The notes under the pieces: model-generated
What the model was told of the DNA's origin: nothing
The model's input: the letters and a program-made list of their open reading frames with translations, nothing else
Databases searched by the model: none
Made by a program: the position numbers and the translations under genes
Shown: piece after piece, positions 8,723-16,342 of the stretch
Layout of the letters: the number at the start of each line of letters is the position of its first letter
Position numbering within the stretch: position 1 is the first letter of the stretch
Assembly: GCA_035763085.1 (NCBI GenBank)
Contig: DASUBV010000253.1
Coordinates: 1-58,276, forward strand
DNA from: DASUBV01 sp035763085
GTDB taxonomy: Bacteria; Actinomycetota; Actinomycetes; Streptosporangiales; Streptosporangiaceae
Direction: 5' to 3'
DNA: 58,276 nt

Positions 8723-10535
8723 ACCTCACCTCCCCGAGCAGCGCCAGCGCGCCGGCCCGCTCGCGGACCGACAGCAGGGCCATCTTGGCCCCCTCCCCGG
8801 CCACGTTGCCCGCGCTGACCACCCGCAGCGCGGGCAGCCGGGGAACCAGGCCCAGCTTGATCGCGTTGGCCGGCGACAGGTAGCTGCCGAACGACCCGGC
8901 CAGCAGCACCTGCTGGACGTCACGCGGCCCGAGCCCGGCCTCCTGCAGCAGGATGTTCCACCCCGTGGCGATGGCCGCCTTGGCGAACTGCAGCTCGCGC
9001 ACGTCGCGCTGGGACAGGTAGACCGAGTTCGCCGCGTCCCCGGGCTCGCCCAGCCAGTGCAGGACGAAGACCCGCTCCTTGCCCAGCTGAGTGAGCCGCC
9101 CGGCCAGGGCGGGGGCGATCGCGGCGGCCTGCTCGGCGGTGACGAACCGGCCGGAGTGATCCAGCAGCCCGATCCCGACCAGGCTGGCCACCGCGTCGAC
9201 CAGCCCGGAGCCACACAGCCCGGCGGGCTCGGCATCGCCGATGACCTGCAGCCGCACCTCCCCGGAGGTCATCGAGACAACCTCGATCGCGCCGTCAGCG
9301 GCCCGCATCCCGCAGCGGATCGCCGCCCCCTCGAAGGCTGGCCCGGCCGGCGCGGCGGTGGCCAGCAGCCACTCGCGGTTGCCCAGCACGATCTCGCAGT
9401 TGGTGCCAATGTCGATGAACAGCCGGGTCCGGGAGTCGCGGTCCATGCCGGAGGCCAGCAGCCCCGAGGTGATGTCGCCGCCGACGTAGGCACCGAAGGC
9501 CGGGAAGCAGAACGCCCGGGCCCGCGGGTGCACCGGCAGGTCCAGGTCGGCGGCCAGCACCTCGGGCAGCAGCCGGGTCGTCATGATGAACGGCGCCACC
9601 CCGAGCGGCTCGGGGTCGATGCCCAGCGCGAGGTGGGTCATCGTCGCGTTGCCCGCGACGGCCACCTCGATGACCTCGCGCGGGTCGATGCCGGCCTGCC
9701 CGCACACCTCGGTGGTCAGCTCGGCCAGCGTCTCGTGGGCCAGCCGGGCCAGGGTGCCCAGCGCCGCCGGATCCATCATCACCGCGCTGATCCGGGTGAT
9801 GACGTCGGCGCCGAACGGCTGCTGCTTGCTCAGCATGGACGCCACGGCCAGCGGCGTCCCGGTGGACAGGTCCAGCAGCGTGGCCACGACGGTCGTGGTG
9901 CCCAGGTCGAACGCGATCCCGTGCAGCGCCCCGGTGGTGTCGCCCGGCTGGACGTCGATCAGGACCTCGTCGACGATGACGGCCGTGACCTGGTAGTCGG
10001 CCTCGCGCAGCACCCGGCCGAGCACCCGCAGCACCGGCAGGTCGATCCGGACTTCCAGGTCGTCCAGCGCGTCCAGCACCCGCTCGGCGTCGGTGCGCTG
10101 GTCGCTCAGCGTCGGCTCGGCCAGCTCCAGGAACCGCTTCTGGGCGGCCGGCCGCAGGATGACCTGGCGGCCCACCCCCACAGTCGCTGCCTTCGGCCGG
10201 GTGACCAGCGGCGGCACGTCGATCTCCAGGTCGCCGGCGGCCAGCGCCCGGCAGGCCAGCCGCCAGCCGTCGCGCAGCTCGCCGGGGGAGAAGGCGCGCG
10301 CGTCCAGCGGCGAGACGGGGACGCTGCCCCCGGTCACCCTGACCTTGCACTTCTTGCAGGTGCCGTGGCCGCCGCAGGTCGAGTCGATGGCGATGCCGTT
10401 CCAGCTTGCCGCGTCGAACACGGTGACGCCGGGTGGCACCCGGACCCGGCTGCCGCTGGGCTGGAAGACCAGGTCGACCCGGGCGGGCGCGGCGGCCCCG
10501 GCCAGCTCCTCGGCGATCATGCCGGTGTCGGTCAT
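8655..10535 (-). CDS. Corrinoid activation protein (RACo-like, 2Fe-2S plus ASKHA/DUF4445)
   Basis: A 626-aa protein with an N-terminal [2Fe-2S] ferredoxin domain and a C-terminal ASKHA ATPase domain. The cluster ligands are Cys54, Cys60 and Cys63 (CGGHGTCKKC) plus Cys95 (RLACRA). Two phosphate-binding loops are visible: FDLGTTTVVATLLDL in the first half and FIDIGTNCEIVLG in the middle. The family (RACo/RamA-type activators) uses ATP to reduce the inactive Co(II) corrinoid to Co(I), which repairs methyltransferase cycles after accidental oxidation. It lies 15 bp downstream of the methyl-THF methyltransferase gene in one operon. Such a repair function would matter especially in an organism living in air. 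ATG at 10535 fits the domain start. Confidence 0.9.
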   Translation of the reverse strand: MTDTGMIAEELAGAAAPARVDLVFQPSGSRVRVPPGVTVFDAASWNGIAIDSTCGGHGTCKKCKVRVTGGSVPVSPLDARAFSPGELRDGWRLACRALAAGDLEIDVPPLVTRPKAATVGVGRQVILRPAAQKRFLELAEPTLSDQRTDAERVLDALDDLEVRIDLPVLRVLGRVLREADYQVTAVIVDEVLIDVQPGDTTGALHGIAFDLGTTTVVATLLDLSTGTPLAVASMLSKQQPFGADVITRISAVMMDPAALGTLARLAHETLAELTTEVCGQAGIDPREVIEVAVAGNATMTHLALGIDPEPLGVAPFIMTTRLLPEVLAADLDLPVHPRARAFCFPAFGAYVGGDITSGLLASGMDRDSRTRLFIDIGTNCEIVLGNREWLLATAAPAGPAFEGAAIRCGMRAADGAIEVVSMTSGEVRLQVIGDAEPAGLCGSGLVDAVASLVGIGLLDHSGRFVTAEQAAAIAPALAGRLTQLGKERVFVLHWLGEPGDAANSVYLSQRDVRELQFAKAAIATGWNILLQEAGLGPRDVQQVLLAGSFGSYLSPANAIKLGLVPRLPALRVVSAGNVAGEGAKMALLSVRERAGALALLGEVRYVELSDRSDFNDAFVDQLPFPS

Positions 10536-10550
10536 CGGCGGCCGCCCGGG

Positions 10551-11438
10551 CTAGGAGGCCGGCGCATCGCCGGACGCAGCGGCCTCGGCGGCCTGCCGGG
10601 CCCGGTGCGCGGCGATCCACGCCGCCCCCCACGGGTCCCGGTTGGTCAGCAGGTCGGCGGCCTTGACCGAGCGCACCAGCTGCGGCGTGCGCGCGTCCAT
10701 GATCGCGCTGGTCAGGCCGTGCGCGACCGCCATCGGCAGGAACGCCGCGCCGATCGAGTGCCGGTCCGGCATCCCGAACGACACGTTCGAGGCGCCCAGC
10801 GTCGTGTTCACGCCGAACTCATCGCGCAGCAGCGAGATGGTCTCCAGCGTGGCCAGCACCAGCGAGGTGTCCGCGCCCACCGGCATGGCCAGCGGGTCGA
10901 ACACGATGTCCTCGACCGGGATGCCGTACCGTCCCGTCGCGACGTCCACGATCTTGCGGGCCAGTTCCAGCCGCCGCCGCGGGTCCTCGGGGATCTCCTC
11001 CTCGTCGTTGGGCAGCGCGATCACCGCCGCGCCGTGCCGCTTGACCAGCGGGAGGATCGCCTCCAGCCGCTCATCCTCGGCCGTGACCGAATTGACCAGC
11101 GCCTTGCCCTGGTAGGCGGCCAGGCCAGCCTCCAGCACCTCGACGATCGAGGAGTCCAGGCACAGCGGCAGGTCGGTCAGGCCCTGGATCAGCTTCACCG
11201 CCTTGACCATCAGCTCGGTCTCGTCGGCCAGCGGCGCGCCCATGTTGACATCCAGCATCATCGCGCCGCCGGCGACCTGCTGGGCCACGTCGGTCTCGAT
11301 GCGGGACAGGTCGCCGGCCCGCAGCTGCTCCTGGAAGATCTTGCGGCCGGTCGGGTTGATCCGCTCGCCGATGACGCAGAACGGGTTGTCCCCGCCGATC
11401 CGCAGTTCTTTCGTGGCCGAAGAAACGACCGTCTCCAC
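10551..11438 (-). CDS. Methyltetrahydrofolate:corrinoid methyltransferase (pterin-binding domain)
   Basis: A 295-aa protein with the dihydropteroate-synthase-like TIM barrel of the MtgA/AcsE class. Family marks are VIGERINPTGRK near the N-terminus, MLDVNMGAPLADE, LCLDSS, and the C-terminal TTLGASNVSFGMPDR loop with the conserved Asn. Its expected job is methyl exchange between the corrinoid protein and tetrahydrofolate. GTG at 11438 is preceded by GGAGAGG at a good distance. It sits 17 bp after the corrinoid protein gene. In vivo direction (corrinoid to THF) is inferred from the presence of the MttB-type and MTHFR-type partners. Confidence 0.9.
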   Translation of the reverse strand: METVVSSATKELRIGGDNPFCVIGERINPTGRKIFQEQLRAGDLSRIETDVAQQVAGGAMMLDVNMGAPLADETELMVKAVKLIQGLTDLPLCLDSSIVEVLEAGLAAYQGKALVNSVTAEDERLEAILPLVKRHGAAVIALPNDEEEIPEDPRRRLELARKIVDVATGRYGIPVEDIVFDPLAMPVGADTSLVLATLETISLLRDEFGVNTTLGASNVSFGMPDRHSIGAAFLPMAVAHGLTSAIMDARTPQLVRSVKAADLLTNRDPWGAAWIAAHRARQAAEAAASGDAPAS

Positions 11439-11455
11439 CGCAGTCCCTCTCCGGC

Positions 11456-12121
11456 TCAGGCGCTGGCCAGGGCGCGGCGCCGCCCGAGCAGTTCCTTGGC
11501 CTTGACCACCGCGGCGGATGCGTCGGCCGCGTAGCCGTCCGCGCCGACGACGTCGGCGTACTCCTGGGTGACCGGCGCGCCGCCGACCATGACGATGACC
11601 TGGTCGCGCAGGCCGGCCTTCTGCAGGGCGTTGATGTTGGCCTTGAACATCGGCATGGTGGTGGTCAGGAACGCGGAGAAGCCGACGATGTCCGGCCGGT
11701 GCTGCTCGATGGCGGCGATGAACTTCTCCGGGGCGACCTGGACGCCCAGGTCGATGACCTCGAAGCCGGCCCCCTCGAACATGATGTTGACCAGGTTCTT
11801 GCCGATGTCATGCACGTCGCCCTTGACCGTGCCCATGACGATCTTGCCGATGGTCTCCGCGCCGGTCTCGGCCAGCAGCGGGCGCAGGATGTCCAGCGCG
11901 CCGGCCATCGCCTTGCCGGCGATCAGCATCTCGGGCACGAAGAAGTCGCCGCGCTCGAACCGGGCGCCGACCTCCTCCAGCGAGGGGATGAGCGCCTCGT
12001 ACAGCAGCATCTCCGGGCCCAGCCCCATGTCCAGGCCGGCCCGGGTCAGCTGCAGGACCTCCGGCCCGTTGCCGACCAGAGTGAAGTCGTAGAGCTGCCT
12101 GAGTAGCTCATCCTGCGTCAT
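11456..12121 (-). CDS. Corrinoid (methyl-carrier) protein
   Basis: A 221-aa two-domain cobalamin protein of the MtbC/MttC/MtgC type. Residues about 1-85 form the four-helix cap; the B12-binding Rossmann domain follows, with the base-off signature GDVHDIG in which His104 is the predicted lower axial ligand, then GFSAFLTTTM and VGGAPVTQEYADVVGADGYAAD. It carries the methyl group between the MttB-type protein and the methyl-THF methyltransferase. The ATG at 12121 overlaps the last 14 bases of the IclR gene, so regulator and carrier are probably cotranscribed. Length and motifs are complete. Confidence 0.93.
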   Translation of the reverse strand: MTQDELLRQLYDFTLVGNGPEVLQLTRAGLDMGLGPEMLLYEALIPSLEEVGARFERGDFFVPEMLIAGKAMAGALDILRPLLAETGAETIGKIVMGTVKGDVHDIGKNLVNIMFEGAGFEVIDLGVQVAPEKFIAAIEQHRPDIVGFSAFLTTTMPMFKANINALQKAGLRDQVIVMVGGAPVTQEYADVVGADGYAADASAAVVKAKELLGRRRALASA

Positions 12122-12881
12122 GCGCGCCACCTTCCTCGTATCCCAGCAGAGCCGACAGCTCGCTGGCCGCGCTGATGCACCGGGCGCCCAGCCCGGGAAT
12201 GTCCGCGGCGCTGACCCGGCTGGACGGCGCGGACACCGACAGGGCGGCCACCACAGTCCCGTCATCGCGGTACACCGGGGCGGCTACCGCCACCAGGCCG
12301 GGCTCGAGCTCTTCATCAGTAACGGCAAACCCGCGCCGGCGCACCAGTGCCAGGTCGGCTTCGATCGCGGCGCGGCTGCTGAGCGTCCTGGCGGTGCGCT
12401 GCTCCAGGCGGCCGGGCGGCAGCTCGGCGGCGCCGAAGGCGAGCAGCACCTTGCCCAGGGCCGCGCAGTGCAGCGGCACCGACATCCCCACCCAGTTCGT
12501 GCCGCCGATCAGGTAGGTGCTGTCGACCTGGGCAATCTGCTCCACCAGCCCGCCGGCTCGCGGCACGCCCAGGTTCACGGTCTCGCCGGTCTGGCTGCCC
12601 AGCCGGTCCAGGAACGGCCGGGCCACGCTGACCAGGTCGGCCTCCGCGCCGCCGCGGCAGGCGTAGGAGACGAACACCTCGCCGGGCCTGAAGCGCCCGG
12701 CCGGGTCGCGCCTCACCAGCCCGTTGCGCTCCAGCGCGGTGAGCAGGCGGGACGTCGTGCTCTTGGCCAGCCCGCTGGACTCAGTGAGCTCGGTGAACGT
12801 GACCGGCTCACGGTGCCGGGCGACCTGGATGAGCAGCTGCGCTGCCCGCTCCACCGCCTGCGTTCCGTTGGGGCTGGTCAC
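12108..12881 (-). CDS. IclR family transcriptional regulator
   Basis: A 257-aa regulator with an N-terminal winged helix-turn-helix (FTELTESSGLAKSTTSRLLTAL, about residues 28-50) and the C-terminal IclR effector-binding domain (VNLGVPRAGG, GKVLLAFG, VAAPVYRDDGTVVAALSVS). I place the start at GTG 12881, with AAGGG upstream; the open frame continues upstream but through the putative operator region. It is the first gene of the minus-strand corrinoid operon and diverges from the mttB-type gene, so it likely senses the methylated substrate or a product and controls both directions. The effector is unknown. Confidence 0.9.
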   Translation of the reverse strand: MTSPNGTQAVERAAQLLIQVARHREPVTFTELTESSGLAKSTTSRLLTALERNGLVRRDPAGRFRPGEVFVSYACRGGAEADLVSVARPFLDRLGSQTGETVNLGVPRAGGLVEQIAQVDSTYLIGGTNWVGMSVPLHCAALGKVLLAFGAAELPPGRLEQRTARTLSSRAAIEADLALVRRRGFAVTDEELEPGLVAVAAPVYRDDGTVVAALSVSAPSSRVSAADIPGLGARCISAASELSALLGYEEGGAHDAG

Positions 12882-12890
12882 GGCTGAACC

Positions 12891-12930
12891 CTTCCGGAAG
12901 ATCGCTGTCAGGAGTTCCACGTTACGGAAC
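12891..12930. promoter_or_regulatory. Candidate IclR operators in the divergent gap
   Basis: CTTCCGGAAG (12891-12900) is a perfect palindrome. GTTCC (12914-12918) and GGAAC (12926-12930) form an inverted repeat with a 7-bp spacer, matching the size and symmetry of known IclR-family sites (TTCC-N7-GGAA). The decamer GTTACGGAAC (12921-12930) recurs inverted at 13021-13030 across the start of the mttB-type gene, exactly 100 bp away. Confidence 0.5.
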
Positions 12931-13018
12931 CTTGTTCTACGATGTGATCCTAGATTTGCCTTTCGCACCGGTCAAGACGATCTCGGTCAGGTTGACCCTG
13001 GCCAGCAACGAGGTGGCC

Positions 13019-14458
13019 ATGTTCCGTAACACCATGCCCCGCTACGAGATCCTGTCGCCGGACGCTGTCGGCGTGCTCGACAAGGGCTGGCGCCGGATCG
13101 TCTCCGAGATCGGCGTGCAGTTCGCCAAGCCGGAGGCGGTGGAACTGTTCCGCAAGGCGGGCCAGCGCGTCGACGGCGAGACCGTCTTCCTGGATCCGGA
13201 GTTCGTCCTGGAGCAGGTGGCCAGGGCCCCGCGCGAGTTCGACATGCAGGCCCGCAATCCGGCCAACAACGTGCACATCGGCGGCGACGACATGGTCTTC
13301 GGCGCCGTCTACGGGTGCCCGTTCGTGCGCGAGGGCGAGGTCCGCCGCGACGCCACGCTCGATGACTTCCGGCGGCTGGCCATGCTCTCGCAGGCCTTCC
13401 CGGAGCTGGACTCGGCGGGCGGGGTGATCTGCGAGCCGAACGACGCGCCGCTGGACTCACGGCACCTCGACATGATCTATGCCCTGCAGACCGTGACCGA
13501 CAAGATCTACATGGGCAACGTGGTGTCCGGTCCGAACGCGGCCGACACCCTCAAGATGACCGAGATCCTGTTCGGCGGGCGGGAGACAATCGAGCAGACC
13601 CCCGCGGTCGTCTCGCTGATCAACTGCAACTCCCCGCTGCGCTGGGATGACCGGATGCTGGACGCCCAGTTCGAGTACTGCGCGGCGGGCCAGCCCGTCG
13701 TGCTCACCCCGTTCCTGCTGATGGGAGCGATGTCACCGGTGACCATCCCGGCCGCGCTGACCCAGCAGCTGGCCGAGGCGCTGTCGGGCATCGCGCTGGC
13801 GCAGCTGATCCGGCCGGGCTGCCCGGTGATCTTCGGCTCGTTCCTGTCCAACATCGACATGCAGTCGGGCTCGCCCAGCTTCGGCACCCCGGAGTCGGGC
13901 ATCGGGCTGCTGTGCACCGGCCAGCTGGCCCGGCATTACGGCCTGCCGTTCCGCACCGGCGGCGGCCTGAACGCCAGCCAGACCTGCGACGCGCAGGCGG
14001 CCTACGAGGCGCTGATGACCTTGCTGCCGACGTTCCTGGCCGGGACCAACTTCGTGATGCACGCGGCGGGCTGGCTGGAAGGCGGGCTGGTCTCCTGCTA
14101 CGAGAAGTTCGTCGTGGACATCGAGCTGCTGCGGATGCTGCGGGTGGAGTTCACCCCGCTGGAGATCGACGAGGCGTCGCTCGCCTTCGGCGCGCACGAG
14201 GAGGTTGGCCACGGCGGCCACTTCCTGGGCGCCGCGCACACCATGGAGCGGTTCCGCGAGTGCTTCTACCGGCCGCTGCTGTCCTCGACCGCGAACTACG
14301 AGCGGTGGCTCAAGCTGGGCGGCAAGGACACCACGGCCCGGGCGGGCGAGATCTGCGCCAGGACGCTGGCTGAGTATCAGCCGCCGCCGCTGGACGACGC
14401 GATCCGCGCCGAGCTGGAGGAGTTCGTGACCCGCCGCCGCGCCGAGCTGGGCGACTGA
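13019..14458 (+). CDS. MttB-family (trimethylamine methyltransferase-like) protein, non-pyrrolysine
   Basis: A 479-aa TIM-barrel methyltransferase of the MttB superfamily. Recognisable stretches are FGAVYGCPFV, the PFLLMGAMSPVTIPAALTQQ strand, GCPVIFGSFLSNIDM, and GGLNASQTCDAQAAYEALMT. The frame is continuous with no amber codon, so it belongs to the large group lacking pyrrolysine, whose studied members (MtgB, MtpB, MtcB types) demethylate glycine betaine, proline betaine or carnitine. The ATG at 13019 has GAGGTG five bases upstream; a second ATG lies at 13034. It diverges from the IclR-corrinoid operon that supplies its partners. The methylated substrate is not deducible from sequence. A strong hairpin follows at 14534. 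Confidence 0.9.
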   Translation: MFRNTMPRYEILSPDAVGVLDKGWRRIVSEIGVQFAKPEAVELFRKAGQRVDGETVFLDPEFVLEQVARAPREFDMQARNPANNVHIGGDDMVFGAVYGCPFVREGEVRRDATLDDFRRLAMLSQAFPELDSAGGVICEPNDAPLDSRHLDMIYALQTVTDKIYMGNVVSGPNAADTLKMTEILFGGRETIEQTPAVVSLINCNSPLRWDDRMLDAQFEYCAAGQPVVLTPFLLMGAMSPVTIPAALTQQLAEALSGIALAQLIRPGCPVIFGSFLSNIDMQSGSPSFGTPESGIGLLCTGQLARHYGLPFRTGGGLNASQTCDAQAAYEALMTLLPTFLAGTNFVMHAAGWLEGGLVSCYEKFVVDIELLRMLRVEFTPLEIDEASLAFGAHEEVGHGGHFLGAAHTMERFRECFYRPLLSSTANYERWLKLGGKDTTARAGEICARTLAEYQPPPLDDAIRAELEEFVTRRRAELGD

Positions 14459-14533
14459 GCAGCGGCCCGGACCCGGGCGACCGCACCGCCCGGCGGCCGG
14501 CGTCGTGCCCGGCGCCCCGCCGCGCTGACTGCG

Positions 14534-14570
14534 GGTCCCGGGACGGCCCGGACCGGGCCGCCCCGGGACC
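14534..14570 (+). terminator. Long GC stem-loop after the mttB-type gene
   Basis: GGTCCCGGG (14534-14542) plus CGGCCCGG (14544-14551) pair with CCGGGCCG (14553-14560) plus CCCGGGACC (14562-14570), with one A-C mismatch. It lies 75 bp after the stop. There is no T-tract, as usual in actinomycetes. The remaining 14571-14955 holds no gene I can support; an AT-rich patch with a T-run lies at about 14789-14818. Confidence 0.65.
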
Positions 14571-14955
14571 TGGCCGGCACGCGGCCTCGGCAGTCCTGCG
14601 GCAGATAGTCAGCAGGGCAGCCCGGACGCCGCGAGCAGCGTCGCGGGCACCCCAGAGCCATCTGCCGGCATCCTGAGTCCCTCGCGTCGCGGCCCCGGTC
14701 CCGGCGCCTTGCCCGCCCCTGCTGAGCTGACAGCACGGCCAGCGAGCACGAACGTAACACCCGGCCCGGCCTGCTGGCTATTACCGGCGCATTATTTTTT
14801 CTTTACTCTTTCATTGCCATGCGGCGACGGCTGCCCGCAAGCGCCGTCCCGGCCGCGGGCCGGCAGCGCCGCGGGCGGGCAGCGCCGCGCGCCGGCCAGC
14901 GTCCCGGGACAGGCCAGATGGGGCCTGGCTGCTGTCAGCGCCCGGTCGGCGGCGG

Positions 14956-15780
14956 TCAGCCGGTCCTGGTGGCCTGCAGGGTGTAGCTGGCCGCGAGCCG
15001 CCACGGCCGGTCGGCCAGCCGCCACTCGCCGCCGGTTTCCTGCATCTGGCCGGGCATGGCCTCCCACGGCACGCTGTCGTGCTCGGCCAGGCCGGTCAGC
15101 GTCATGCCGGCCTCGAGCAGCGCCGTGATGGTCTCGCCGAGCCCGTGATTCCACTCGGCGCTGGTGTTGTTCTCGAACACCGCGTCGGTGGCCACATAGG
15201 TGCCGCCCTCATTCCAGATGCTGGGTTCCGGGCGCTCGAAGTACGGCAGGTCCACGACCAGCAGGCCGTCTGGCCGCGTGTCGGCCAGCGACCACAGCAT
15301 CGGGTGCCCCTCGCGGATGAACAGCCGCCCGCCGGGCTTCAGCAGCCCGGCCACCACCTGAGCCCAGCGCCGGATGTCGGGCAGCCAGCACAGCGCGCCG
15401 ATGCCCGTGTAGACCAGGTCGAACTGGCCAGCGCCGAGCACCTGCACCGCGTCGTAAGCGTCGGCCTCAATGAACTCGGTCGGCGAGCCGGTGCGCCGGG
15501 CCAGGTCACGGGCCTGGGCCAGCGCGGCGGGGGAGAAGTCCAGGCCGGTCATGGTCGCCCCGAGGCGGGCCAGCGAGATGGTGTCGGTGCCGATGTGGCA
15601 CTGCAGGTGCACGCCTCGCAGGCCGCGGATGTCACCCAGTCGCTGAGCGTCGAAGCGGACCACGCCGCTGAGGTACTCGGGGTCGGCCACGAACCGGTCC
15701 ACGGCGTAGTCCGGGGAGGCCGCGTGCGCGGGCGCGCGCTCGTCCCACTGAGCCAGGTTGACGGCACGGTAGTCAGGCAT
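14956..15780 (-). CDS. Class I SAM-dependent methyltransferase
   Basis: A 274-aa protein with a class I methyltransferase fold. Motif I is altered, reading VHLQCHIGTDTISLARLGA; it is followed by TGLDFSPAALAQARDLA (acidic loop), FDLVYTGIGALCWLPDI (motif IV) and LLKPGGRLFIREGHP (motif VI). The substrate is unknown; the family includes small-molecule methyltransferases. Starts at ATG 15780 or ATG 15786 are both possible. It stands alone between the mttB-type gene (convergent) and the sigma factor gene (divergent), so a functional tie to the corrinoid locus is only positional. Confidence 0.85.
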   Translation of the reverse strand: MPDYRAVNLAQWDERAPAHAASPDYAVDRFVADPEYLSGVVRFDAQRLGDIRGLRGVHLQCHIGTDTISLARLGATMTGLDFSPAALAQARDLARRTGSPTEFIEADAYDAVQVLGAGQFDLVYTGIGALCWLPDIRRWAQVVAGLLKPGGRLFIREGHPMLWSLADTRPDGLLVVDLPYFERPEPSIWNEGGTYVATDAVFENNTSAEWNHGLGETITALLEAGMTLTGLAEHDSVPWEAMPGQMQETGGEWRLADRPWRLAASYTLQATRTG

Positions 15781-16165
15781 GCCCATACGGTCGCACAGCG
15801 TCCCGGCCCTGGTGGTACTGCCCTGGGTACCGGCGACGTCCTGCGCGGCTGACGCCGCGGCGGCCCGGCGAGGGGCGTGGCTCGCGCCGGCTGTTGCGGG
15901 AAAATCTCCGCAGAAACTGTTGGCGGCCGCCCTGGTCGCGACTCCTACCGCTGTCCACGACATGACCCGCCCCCGGCCGGGCGGCGGGCAGCGGAAGGAG
16001 ACCCGACATGCAGATACCGGCCAGGGCGGCCAGCAGCACGCGGCCGGTCCGGCCCGGCCCCGAGGGCGCCGGGCCGGGCGACGCACTCGCCCTCTCCTGA
16101 CCAGGGAGCCCTGCGTCACGGGAGCCCTGGAGGGGCGGGCTTCACGGCGCCGGGCTCTGTCATCG

Positions 16166-16214
16166 CGCCCGGGACCGTGCCACGCCGCTGCTGACTGCGG
16201 CACGGTCCCGGGCG
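16166..16214. repeat. Perfect 16-bp inverted repeat, 17-bp spacer
   Basis: CGCCCGGGACCGTGCC (16166-16181) and GGCACGGTCCCGGGCG (16199-16214) are exact reverse complements. The pair lies inside the ~560-bp divergent gap (15781-16342) between the methyltransferase and sigma factor genes, 128 bp upstream of the sigma start. The rest of the gap holds no gene I can support. It may be a long operator, a leader hairpin or an attenuator. Confidence 0.6.
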
Positions 16215-16342
16215 TCCCGGCCACCCGGAGCCGCCGTCATGGACCCGCCCCGGCCGCGCTCCATCCGGGCGAAACCCGGCGGGAACGGCGGAAATATTGC
16301 TGAACACGCCCCGTACCAGCACTTTCGCCCTACCGTTACCCC

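Noticed and set aside
8535..11534. 999-codon plus-strand frame
   Set aside because: Antisense to the well-supported corrinoid operon; composition is that of a shadow frame.
13019..14458. Pyrrolysine-containing MttB
   Set aside because: The frame is continuous with no TAG codon, and no pylS/pylT-like genes are seen.
14377..14760. 127-codon minus-strand frame after the mttB-type gene
   Set aside because: Overlaps the 3' end of the mttB-type gene and the terminator stem; Arg/Ala-rich without recognisable features.
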